A stretch of DNA of 64,000 bases, taken from the NCBI GenBank assembly GCA_016650295.1, contig JAENWA010000114.1, forward strand, positions 124,001-188,000, in the 5' to 3' direction. This DNA comes from Desulfuromonadales bacterium. GTDB taxonomy: Bacteria; Desulfobacterota; Desulfuromonadia; Geobacterales; Pseudopelobacteraceae. Each line of letters starts with the position of its first letter. Within the stretch, counting starts at the first letter, position 1. Under the pieces are notes generated by a model that was not told where the DNA came from, made no database searches, and saw only the letters and a list, made by a program, of their open reading frames with translations. This document shows positions 56,665 to 64,000 of the stretch, piece by piece. Made by a program: the position numbers and the translations under genes.

Positions 56665-56831
56665 TAGTCGTAAGTGATTCATCTCCCTTGATCGCCCTTC
56701 TTTTCGTTGGCCGAATTGACATTCTTGAATGTCAATTCGGGATGGATCAGATAAGTTTCCGCATCTCCCCCTCAGTGCTCAACCGGGCACTAACCCACCT
56801 GAACGAACCGCCTCTCTGTTTCAAGTCATAG
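56661..56831 (+). pseudogene. internally deleted DUF3368 PIN-like toxin
   Basis: 56 residues from GTG 56661. The beginning (VIVVSDSSPLIALLFVGRID) is the normal DUF3368 N-terminus with the first catalytic Asp; the end (FRISPSVLNRALTHLNEP) is its normal C-terminus. About 100 residues between them are missing without a frameshift. The junction is at a perfect palindrome, GAATTGACATTC-tt-GAATGTCAATTC, at 56712-56737. Confidence 0.75.
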
Positions 56832-56907
56832 ATCCTGCTGTACGCCATTTACCAAATCGTATGCGCGAAGTGCCGGAACTGGTGGGCAATGCCTGAGCTT
56901 CCAGTAC

Positions 56908-57028
56908 CCATGTAACATTTAAAACCATGTAGGTTGGGCAAAGCAGAGCGTGCCCAACGGTGCCGGCTATGTTGGGCACGGCATGAAACCGCCTTTACCC
57001 AACCTACTAATAAATATGTGTTACATGG
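56908..57028. repeat. 121-bp palindromic element, family D
   Basis: Outer inverted repeats CCATGTAACA (56908-56917) and TGTTACATGG (57019-57028), a middle pair GTAGGTTGGG/CCCAACCTAC and a central 10-bp perfect stem CGTGCCCAAC/GTTGGGCACG (56949-56980). The GTAGGTTGGG core resembles a repeat seen in many bacterial genomes. The remaining parts of 56832-57627 show no supported gene. Confidence 0.75.
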
Positions 57029-57517
57029 CACTACGTGCAAAAGGAAATACTCTCCGGTAGATGTGGAAAGTGGTCTTCTTGCTCCGCCAAACCGCTTGCT
57101 ATAATTACTGCTTCCCGTCAAACCACCGTATTCTCCGTTCAGGCAGGGATGTCTGGTTGTACGGGCTTTTAAAACATGTGCTATTTCAGCATGCTACATT
57201 AATTAATATTTTATTAATACAACAGCACGAAAATTGCATTCGCTGGACTGTATACGGAATAACTGCGCCTGCATTTCGGTCATGCAAAGTGGGTGTTTGT
57301 ATCATGGAGTAATGGCCCCGTATCCTGCGTACGAAGATGACCGCGTGGGAGTTGTTGCCGGAATGGTACTGAAGCTGAAAATTTCCGATTGAACGGAATG
57401 CAATGTTGGAATTGATAGGTGGGCGACAAGTGGCCAATGGATTTCTCAGATCAGGCCACAACAACAATATTTTACCATCCCCGACTTTTGGTCGCTCAGG
57501 GTGGCGTTTGGCTTATG

Positions 57518-57556
57518 AAACCGGCTTTGCGGAACTTTCCCGTACGCCGGTTTTTG
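57518..57556 (+). terminator. terminator-like hairpin
   Basis: AAACCGGC at 57518-57525 pairs with GCCGGTTT at 57546-57553, then T residues. It lies before the surface-protein gene; what it terminates is not clear. Confidence 0.5.
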
Positions 57557-57627
57557 CGTTTTAAGGGTAGTTTTTCCATTTAGTAACGGTGACTTGAAAT
57601 TTATTTATATAAGGCAAGGAGGGTAGC

Positions 57628-60600
57628 ATGCTGAAACGAATGAAGGTGATATGTGGGGGGATACTGCTACTTTCGTTGCTTCTGGTCTTTGTTCCTGTGC
57701 TATTAGCAACCACCACCTGGCAGCAGACCGGCGGGCCTGAAGGTGGCGGCATAAGCAGAACTATGGTGATCGACCCGACCAACAGCCAGACTCTCTATGT
57801 CGTTAGATCTGCCGGGGGCGTGTTCAAGTCCACCAACGGCGGCGGTTCCTGGAGCGCAGTCAACGCCGGCCTGCCCACCACATCCATCCTCTCACTAGCG
57901 ATCGACCCAATCAACAGCCAGAACATCTATGCCGGGACAGATAGGGGTGGTGGTGTTTACAAGTCCACCAACGGCGGCGGTTCCTGGAGTGTGGTTAACA
58001 ACGGATTGACTAACACAGGTGTCTCCTCTCTAGTGATCGACCCGACCAATAGCCAGACTATCTATGCTGGTACAGTAGATAACGACCAATATTACGGCGT
58101 ATTTAAATCCACCAACGGCGGCGGTTCCTGGGGCGCGGTTAACACCGGCCTGCCTAGTAATGGTTATTTTTTATCCCTGGCCATCGACCCGACCAACACC
58201 CAGATCGTCTATGCCAATACATATAATAAGGGTTTATTCAAGTCCACCAATGGTGGCGGTTCTTGGAGCGCCGCCAACAGCGGCCTGCCAAGCAATTTAT
58301 ATTTCCAAGCCCTAGCAATCGACCCTACCAACAGCCAGAACGTCTATGTCAGTTTTGCTAATGGTGGCGGCGTGTACAAGTCCAGCGACGGCGGCGGTTC
58401 TTGGAGTGCGATAACAACCGGGCCAACCTTTCTTGTCCTCTCCCTGGCGATCGACCCTACCAACAGCCAGAATGTCTATGCCGGGACAACAGATGGTGTG
58501 TTCAAATCCACCAATGGTGGCGGTTCTTGGAGTGCGGTCAACAGTGGTATGATCATCAACCAAGTTCAATCCCTGGCAATCGACCCTACCAACGGCCAGA
58601 ACGTCTATGCCGGGACAGATGTGGGACTGTTCAAGTCAACCAACGGTGCCGGTTCCTGGAGCGCAGTCAACTCCGGTATGATCAACACAAGCGTCTCCTC
58701 TCTGGCAATCGATCCGACCAACAGTCTAAATATCTATGCCGGGTCAGATGGTGGGGGCATGTTCAAGTCCACCAACGGCGGAATATCCTGGAGCGGGGCT
58801 AACAGCGGCCTGCCCTCCTCATTTGTCTACTCCCTGGCGATCGACCCGACCAACAGCCAGAACGTCTATGCCGGGGCGTATCCCGATCTCTTCAAGTCCA
58901 CTAACGGCGGCGGTTCCTGGAGTGAGGTTAACAACGGCCTATCCAGTGCGCCTGTCCGCTCCCTGGCAATCGACCCGACCAACAGCCAGATCGTCTATGC
59001 CGGGACAGATATGGGACCCGGTGTTTACAAGTCCACCAACGGCGGCGGTTCCTGGAGCGCTGTCAATAACGGCCTACCCTTTGGAAGTGGAGTCTGGGCA
59101 CTAGCGATCGACCCGACCAACCCTATGACTATCTATGCCGGGCTAGTTAACGGAGCGGGTGGCAGTCTTTACAAGTCCACCAACGGCGGCGGTTCCTGGA
59201 GCGCGGCCAACACCGGTCTGAGTTATACGGACCCCGTTTGGGGTCTCTTGTACACAAATGTCTTCTCCCTGGCGATCGACCCGACCAACAGCCAGACCAT
59301 CTATGCCGGTACACAAGGTAACGGTGTGTTCAAATCCACCAACGGCGGCGGTTCCTGGAGTGTGGTCAACAACGGCCTGCCCAACCCATCATATGTCCGC
59401 TCCGTGGTGATCGATCCGACCAACAGCCAGAACGTCTATGCCGGGACAGAAGGTAGCGTGTTCAAATCCAACAATGGTGGCGGTTCCTGGAGCGCGGTCA
59501 ACAGCGGGTTGGCCACGGGTGTCTTCTCCCTGGTGATCGACCCGACCAACAGTCAGATATTCTACGCTGGGACATATGGCAGTGGCGTATTCAAGGGGTT
59601 TTCCGACTTGCCGCCACCGACAATCGGTGGTACTCCTTCCGCAAATGCCACAGTTGGCACCGTCTACAGTTTCACTCCAACGTCCACTAATGCCTCTGGC
59701 TTCACCAGTACAGGCAATAGTCTGCCCACAGGATTGAGCCTAAACCCTACAACTGGCGTCCTAAGTGGTACGCTAACAACTGTTGGAACCTATAGTGGCA
59801 TCATCATAACAGCAAGCAATGTTACAGGGTTAGCATCGTTGCCAGCATTCACAATTAACGTTACTCAATCTAGTAACAGCTATATTTATGCTACCCAATG
59901 GGGTACAACTGGAACTGGTAATAGACAGTTTAATCGTCCTAGAGGAATTGTAGCCGACAAAAACGGAAACATTTTTGTAAATGATAATTTAAATCAACGT
60001 GTGCAAAAATTTGATTCAAATGGGAACTATATATCTCAATGGAGTTATGGCACCGCTGGTGATATTGCAATTGCGGTAGATGCAGAGGGTAATGTCTATG
60101 TAGCTGTTTTATCAAATATCATTAAAAAATATGATAATAACGGGAACTTCATTATGCAATGGGGTTCTTCTGGCAGTGGAAATGGTCAATTTAATCAACC
60201 AAAAGGAATTGCCATTGATAGCAGCGGCTATGTTTATGTTGGAGACGAGTTTAACAATAGAGTTCAGAAGTTCAATAGCAATGGCGTTTATGTAACTCAA
60301 TGGGGAACTCAGGGGAGTGGCATCGGGCAATTCAGCGTCCCAAGAGGCGTTGCAGTGGATAGAAATGGGAATGTGTATGTTGCGGACTACGGGAATGATC
60401 GTGTCCAGAAGTTTGACAGCAACGGAAACTATTTACTGCAATGGGGTACCGGAGGAAGCGGAAATGGCCAATTTGGTAGTGGTCCTTATGGTGTCACCGT
60501 TGATGGAAACTGTAACGTCTTTGTTACAGACCCTGGGAATGCTAGAATCCAAAAGTTTGATAGTAACGGGAACTATTTGACCCAATTTGGATCATTTGGA

Positions 60601-61077
60601 ACCGGTAACGGTCAGCTTGATGGCCCCTTAGGCGTTGCTTTAGACAGCGTTGGCAATGTATACGTGGCAGATAACACAAACAATAGGGTACAGAAGTTCA
60701 TCCCCGATACATCGATCACTGGTACACCTTCTGTAAATGCCAGCATCGGTACCGTGTATAATTTCACTCCGTCATCAACCAACTCCGCCAGTTTCGGCAT
60801 TATTGGTAACGTACCACCAGGCTTGAACTTCAATTCGATCAATGGCACCTTGAGCGGAACTCCAACAACAGCTGGGACTTACAGTAATTTAGTCATTTCC
60901 GTCAACGACGGTCACGGCGGGAATTCTTTCCTTCCTCCTTTTTCAATTACTGTCAGCGGTACACAACAGCCCCCACAACCACCAAATCCTACCCAAGTCC
61001 CTGTCATGGAAGGTTTGTGGCTCCTGCCGGGAGTACTAGCCGGACTCGGCCTATTTGCCCGCAGACGCAAGGAATAA
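57628..61077 (+). CDS. large secreted repeat protein with exosortase sorting tail
   Basis: 1149 residues. A signal peptide (about 1-26) is followed by thirteen BNR/sortilin-like propeller repeats (KSTNGGGSWS ... AIDPTNSQNVYAG) across residues ~30-650, a putative Ig domain (about 660-745), a six-bladed NHL propeller (RPRGIVADKNGNIFVND, VQKFDSNGNY, to about 1030), a second Ig-like domain, a Pro/Gln linker and the tail VPVMEGLWLLPGVLAGLGLF + ARRRKE. The tail is motif, hydrophobic helix, basic end: the target signal of exosortases. Surface display or export with removal of the tail is expected. Confidence 0.9.
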   Translation: MLKRMKVICGGILLLSLLLVFVPVLLATTTWQQTGGPEGGGISRTMVIDPTNSQTLYVVRSAGGVFKSTNGGGSWSAVNAGLPTTSILSLAIDPINSQNIYAGTDRGGGVYKSTNGGGSWSVVNNGLTNTGVSSLVIDPTNSQTIYAGTVDNDQYYGVFKSTNGGGSWGAVNTGLPSNGYFLSLAIDPTNTQIVYANTYNKGLFKSTNGGGSWSAANSGLPSNLYFQALAIDPTNSQNVYVSFANGGGVYKSSDGGGSWSAITTGPTFLVLSLAIDPTNSQNVYAGTTDGVFKSTNGGGSWSAVNSGMIINQVQSLAIDPTNGQNVYAGTDVGLFKSTNGAGSWSAVNSGMINTSVSSLAIDPTNSLNIYAGSDGGGMFKSTNGGISWSGANSGLPSSFVYSLAIDPTNSQNVYAGAYPDLFKSTNGGGSWSEVNNGLSSAPVRSLAIDPTNSQIVYAGTDMGPGVYKSTNGGGSWSAVNNGLPFGSGVWALAIDPTNPMTIYAGLVNGAGGSLYKSTNGGGSWSAANTGLSYTDPVWGLLYTNVFSLAIDPTNSQTIYAGTQGNGVFKSTNGGGSWSVVNNGLPNPSYVRSVVIDPTNSQNVYAGTEGSVFKSNNGGGSWSAVNSGLATGVFSLVIDPTNSQIFYAGTYGSGVFKGFSDLPPPTIGGTPSANATVGTVYSFTPTSTNASGFTSTGNSLPTGLSLNPTTGVLSGTLTTVGTYSGIIITASNVTGLASLPAFTINVTQSSNSYIYATQWGTTGTGNRQFNRPRGIVADKNGNIFVNDNLNQRVQKFDSNGNYISQWSYGTAGDIAIAVDAEGNVYVAVLSNIIKKYDNNGNFIMQWGSSGSGNGQFNQPKGIAIDSSGYVYVGDEFNNRVQKFNSNGVYVTQWGTQGSGIGQFSVPRGVAVDRNGNVYVADYGNDRVQKFDSNGNYLLQWGTGGSGNGQFGSGPYGVTVDGNCNVFVTDPGNARIQKFDSNGNYLTQFGSFGTGNGQLDGPLGVALDSVGNVYVADNTNNRVQKFIPDTSITGTPSVNASIGTVYNFTPSSTNSASFGIIGNVPPGLNFNSINGTLSGTPTTAGTYSNLVISVNDGHGGNSFLPPFSITVSGTQQPPQPPNPTQVPVMEGLWLLPGVLAGLGLFARRRKE

Positions 61078-61082
61078 CCCTT

Positions 61083-61670
61083 TTGGCAAAGAAGAAGAAA
61101 AATATAAAACCAGAGTCAATACTGGCTGAACAGTCAATCCAAAAAGAAGCCGGGGCGAACAATCGTCCCGGCTCTTCCCTCGTTAAGACCTGCATGCTCT
61201 TTGCGCTCTTCCTGGTCACCCTTCACGCCTTCACCTGGCTCTTCGCGCTCAAGGGATACATCCAGTGGGGCTACGGAACTGCTCATATCGTTTCTTCCAT
61301 CCTCAATGCATCTGGAATCCAGAATACCGTTGATTACAACATCATCCACTTGCGCAATGACACCTGGAACGTCACTTCCGAATGCACCGCCGTAAATGCC
61401 GTATTCCTCTTCATCTCCTTCATTCTCGCATATTCCTCTTCATTCAAGTCCAAGGCACTTGGCCTCATCACCGGAATTCCGCTGATTTTGGTTACCAACA
61501 TCGTAAGGCTTGTCGCCTTGGGATGGGTGACGGAATACTGGCCCAAGCATTCTCATCTGTTCCATGATTATGTCTGGGAAACCATCTTTCTGTTTTTCAT
61601 CGTGGCGCTCTGGTTCATATGGATTAATCTGGTGGTGAGTCGTGAAAAAACTGCTGCCGTTTCTTGCTAG
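61083..61670 (+). CDS. exosortase (XrtH-like)
   Basis: 195 residues from TTG 61083; it sits just after the target gene. Several membrane helices, with the three catalytic residues in order: Cys in TSECTAVNAVFLF, Arg in TNIVRLVALGWV and His in HLFHDYVWETIFLF. The CTAVNAV context is that of the XrtH subgroup, whose targets carry IPTLSEWG-like tails; VPVMEGLW is a plausible variant. It overlaps the next gene by 29 bases. Confidence 0.88.
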   Translation: MAKKKKNIKPESILAEQSIQKEAGANNRPGSSLVKTCMLFALFLVTLHAFTWLFALKGYIQWGYGTAHIVSSILNASGIQNTVDYNIIHLRNDTWNVTSECTAVNAVFLFISFILAYSSSFKSKALGLITGIPLILVTNIVRLVALGWVTEYWPKHSHLFHDYVWETIFLFFIVALWFIWINLVVSREKTAAVSC

Positions 61671-62103
61671 ACTGCTCGTCATATCCCTGTTGTTTATCCC
61701 GCTTCTGCCGCTATTTCATCGATCCTACAAATTCGTCCTGGCACTCATTACAACTGCAACCATGCCGACAAGCGAGATGATGGACGCTCTTCCCTATGAT
61801 GGTTCAAACAACCTTTATACGTTCTTAGTCCTCATCCTTGCGATACCTGGTATGGAGATAAAAAAAAGGGTGATCGGCATCGTCACGGGGATAGCCCTGT
61901 TCATCTTCACTGATTTCTTCATGACAGCGGTATGGATTCCCTATCTGAAAACACCCGGCCCATCCCTGGCTAACATGGCTGTCGCATACGGCTGGCTTGT
62001 TGTGGCCCATTATCTGCTGCCATTTCTGCTCTGGCTCGCGTTTGCCTTCAGGCAGATTGAGGGGTTATTTAGAGGTGCGGCATCCGTTGAACGAAATGCT
62101 TAA
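61642..62103 (+). CDS. exosortase-associated membrane protein
   Basis: 153 residues from GTG 61642, with four hydrophobic segments (about 5-25, 55-70, 78-95, 112-137). Its position and overlap with the exosortase match the XrtH-associated membrane protein family. The function is unknown; a role as partner of the protease is inferred. Confidence 0.75.
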   Translation: MKKLLPFLARLLVISLLFIPLLPLFHRSYKFVLALITTATMPTSEMMDALPYDGSNNLYTFLVLILAIPGMEIKKRVIGIVTGIALFIFTDFFMTAVWIPYLKTPGPSLANMAVAYGWLVVAHYLLPFLLWLAFAFRQIEGLFRGAASVERNA

Positions 62104-62164
62104 GGACTGCATGTCAAATTCAGATGCACTATCCGACAACGTTATGTACAAAAACGTTTCATGC

Positions 62165-62203
62165 AAAAAAAAGACCTTCAGGCAAACACCTGAAGGTCTT
62201 TTT
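62165..62203. terminator. bidirectional terminator between sorting module and galE
   Basis: AAAGACCTTCAGG (62170-62182) pairs perfectly with CCTGAAGGTCTTT (62189-62201), flanked by A and T runs; it separates convergent transcripts. Confidence 0.85.
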
Positions 62204-62224
62204 CATTACGTAGTCCGGAAAAAA

Positions 62225-63211
62225 TCAACGCCCCGCCAGCTTGCTTTCCCAGCGCCAGGCGTCGGCCACGATGGTCCGCAGGTCGTCATATTTCGGCTGC
62301 CAGCCGGTCAATCTGCCGATTTTCTCCGCCTTGGCAACCAGGGAGGCCGGGTCACCCGGTCGCCGTTCGGCTTCCAGGGTCTTGAAATCCACTCCGCTGA
62401 CCTCACGCACTACCTCCAGCACCTCACGGACACTGCTGCCGCGACCGTAGCCGACATTCATGGCCGTCGGTTCTCCCCCTCGTTCCAGGTAATTAAGGGC
62501 ACTCAGATGGGCCGAGGCCAGGTCTTCAATGTGGATATAGTCACGGATGCCGGTCCCGTCCGGAGTCGGGTAATCGGTGCCGTAGATGCCTACATTTTCT
62601 CGGTTTCCCAGGGCGGCCTGGCAGGCGACCTTGATCAGGTGGGTCGCTTCGGGGGTGCGCTGTCCCATGCGGGCCTGCGGGTCGGCGCCGGCCACGTTGA
62701 AGTAGCGCAGCGCCACATACTGCAGGCCGTGGGCCGCCGAGACATCCCGCAGCATCCACTCGCTCATCAGTTTCGATGTGCCGTAGGGGTTGATCGGCGC
62801 CGGCGTACTCTCCTCTGAAGCGACACCGCCGTCGGGAAATCCGTAAACAGCGGCGGTGCTGGAGAAGATGAAGCGCCGGACGTTGTGTTTGACACAAGTC
62901 TCCAGCAGCCCGAGGGTATTGCGGGTGTTGTTGCCGTAATATTTAAGCGGCAGTGATACGGATTCGGGGGCGATGATGGCGGCGGCAAAATGCAGCACTG
63001 TGGTGAAACCGTGCCTGGCAAAGGCCGCGTCCAGCGTGTCGCGATCGGAAAGGTCACCGACGATCAGTTCTTCTCCATGGGTGAGCGCATCGCGAAATCC
63101 TGTGGAGAGGTTATCGTAGACAACGACCGTGCGGCCGGATTCGCTGAGTTGACGGGTGACATGACTGCCGATATAGCCGCAGCCGCCTGTGACGAGGATT
63201 TTTTCAGACAT
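62225..63211 (-). CDS. galE: UDP-glucose 4-epimerase
   Basis: 328 residues. NAD motif TGGCGYIGSHVTRQL at the N-terminus, catalytic FSSTAAVYGFPDGG and PYGTSKLMSEWML (YxxxK), and RDYIHIEDLASAHL. It interconverts UDP-glucose and UDP-galactose for surface polysaccharide. It lies 17 bases downstream of the isomerase-like gene. Confidence 0.96.
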   Translation of the reverse strand: MSEKILVTGGCGYIGSHVTRQLSESGRTVVVYDNLSTGFRDALTHGEELIVGDLSDRDTLDAAFARHGFTTVLHFAAAIIAPESVSLPLKYYGNNTRNTLGLLETCVKHNVRRFIFSSTAAVYGFPDGGVASEESTPAPINPYGTSKLMSEWMLRDVSAAHGLQYVALRYFNVAGADPQARMGQRTPEATHLIKVACQAALGNRENVGIYGTDYPTPDGTGIRDYIHIEDLASAHLSALNYLERGGEPTAMNVGYGRGSSVREVLEVVREVSGVDFKTLEAERRPGDPASLVAKAEKIGRLTGWQPKYDDLRTIVADAWRWESKLAGR

Positions 63212-63228
63212 TTGAGTTCCTTATGGTT

Positions 63229-63996
63229 TTAAAGATAGTTTTTCAGGGCTTTCAGCGCCCGTTCCAGGCGTTCGACCGTATGGGCTTCAATGGTGTAAAT
63301 CGCACCCGGCGCGTACTGCCTGAGCAGGCCGAACAGGTGGCTGAAATCGATCAGCCCTTCGCCGGGCGGCAGGTGTTCATCAGCCTGGCCATGGTTGTCG
63401 TGGATATGGCATTCGGCCATGAACGGGCCGAGTTCGGTAAACCACTCCTCCAGACTGACGGATGTAAACATGTTCCAGTGTCCCACGTCAAAACAATGCC
63501 GGAAGCAGGGGTCATCGATCGCCTCCAGAAGAGCGCGCAGGGTGGAGGGCTCTTTCTCGAAGATGTTCTCCATGGCGATGATGCAGCCCAGTTCGCGGGC
63601 ACATGGGACAAATTCCCGCCAGAAATCGATGCTGTTTTTGAGCCAGTCCAGGCGGTTGCCGCCGTAACGCAGATCGTCGTATCCGGGGTGAAATACAATC
63701 ACCCGCGGCTTGAGCTGTTGCGCCGCCAGAAAGACCTGCTGGAAGCGTTTGCGGGTAACCTCGCGGATGGACGGGTCGAGGGCGCCGGGGTTCAGATCCA
63801 GGAACGGGGCATGGATGGTGGTGGCCAGACCGGCCGAATGTAGTACCCGGGCCTGGGCCGACAATTCTTCCCACACGATATGATCCAGGGCATCGGCCGA
63901 AAAGAACACCTCCGGGTTGATACTCACGGATACAAGGAACTCCAGTTGTTCCGCCAGCCGCGAATACGGAATGTGGGCATGAATATCAGTGTGCAT
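63229..63996 (-). CDS. sugar phosphate isomerase/epimerase-like TIM-barrel protein
   Basis: 255 residues. MHTDIHAHIPYSRLAEQLEF, TTIHAPFLDLNPGALD, VIVFHPGYDDL, IAMENIFEKEP, HCFDVGHWNMF and ECHIHDNHGQADEHLPPG carry the metal-binding His/Glu/Asp set of the xylose-isomerase-like (AP endonuclease 2) superfamily. The substrate is unknown. The start codon is 4 bases from the window edge, so an upstream extension cannot be excluded. It probably shares a transcript with galE. Confidence 0.85.
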   Translation of the reverse strand: MHTDIHAHIPYSRLAEQLEFLVSVSINPEVFFSADALDHIVWEELSAQARVLHSAGLATTIHAPFLDLNPGALDPSIREVTRKRFQQVFLAAQQLKPRVIVFHPGYDDLRYGGNRLDWLKNSIDFWREFVPCARELGCIIAMENIFEKEPSTLRALLEAIDDPCFRHCFDVGHWNMFTSVSLEEWFTELGPFMAECHIHDNHGQADEHLPPGEGLIDFSHLFGLLRQYAPGAIYTIEAHTVERLERALKALKNYL

Positions 63997-64000
63997 TGGC

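Noticed and set aside
57061-57312. 83-codon plus-strand frame
   Set aside because: No ribosome-binding site; composition not protein-like; lies in an AT-rich spacer.
57760-59600. CRISPR-like repeat array
   Set aside because: Repeats are in one long coding frame, about 130-150 bases apart, and encode propeller blades.

Overview
The window reads as chromosome of a Desulfuromonadota bacterium of the Geobacter/Pelobacter propionicus/Trichlorobacter type. This rests on gene content: a pilB-pilT-pilC-pilS run, two DUF1858 proteins, a bacteriohemerythrin, a PyrR-controlled pyr operon, an IPTLxxWG-like (XrtH type) exosortase, c-di-GMP proteins (HD-GYP, PilZ, MshEN) and many family-typical intergenic palindromes. 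No rRNA, intact tRNA, CRISPR array, intact insertion sequence or prophage was seen.

Layout. 1-10.7 kb: a clipped HD-GYP phosphodiesterase, rsmD-coaD, an EndoQ-like PHP nuclease, nadB, chorismate mutase with a free-standing DAHP-synthase regulatory domain, an auxin-efflux-type carrier, and a histidine kinase/response regulator/PP2C phosphatase set. 10.8-21.3 kb: a promoter and PyrR attenuator followed by pyrR-pyrB-pyrC-carA-(radical SAM)-(MNT/HEPN pair)-carB-greA-DUF1858. 21.3-27.5 kb: recG with an AbrB-like N-terminus, ribF, a flippase-like membrane protein and a DUF2723 membrane protein. 27.5-38.8 kb: an aroE remnant, then pilB-pilT-pilC-pilS, an orphan ABC permease, an unknown membrane protein, a P-type cation ATPase and a PNPOx-like protein; pilR and pilA do not follow pilS here.

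38.8-47 kb is the most disturbed part. A manganese (yybP-ykoY) riboswitch with its own terminator heads an operon in which htpX and terC are internally deleted and a cytochrome-like gene is reduced to 38 codons. Two degenerate tRNA-Sec (selC) sequences then bracket about 2.5 kb holding two PilZ genes, a DUF456 remnant and a 29-residue membrane peptide gene with its own promoter and terminator. 47-57 kb holds a hemerythrin, aroK, radical SAM enzymes, thpR, an MshEN protein without a motor domain, an AAA/DUF4143 ATPase and decayed toxin-antitoxin pieces. 57.6-62.1 kb is a complete sorting module: a 1149-residue surface protein (BNR-like propeller repeats, Ig-like domains, NHL propeller, C-terminal sorting tail), its exosortase and an associated membrane protein. 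galE and a sugar-isomerase-like gene close the window.

Themes: pyrimidine synthesis under PyrR control; aromatic-pathway genes in reduced or scattered form (chorismate mutase, DAHP regulatory domain, aroE remnant, aroK); and a striking number of genes cut down to their ends, alongside four distinct families of long imperfect palindromes. Start sites were chosen by Shine-Dalgarno position and family N-termini; all functional calls come from reading the sequence, not from database searches.
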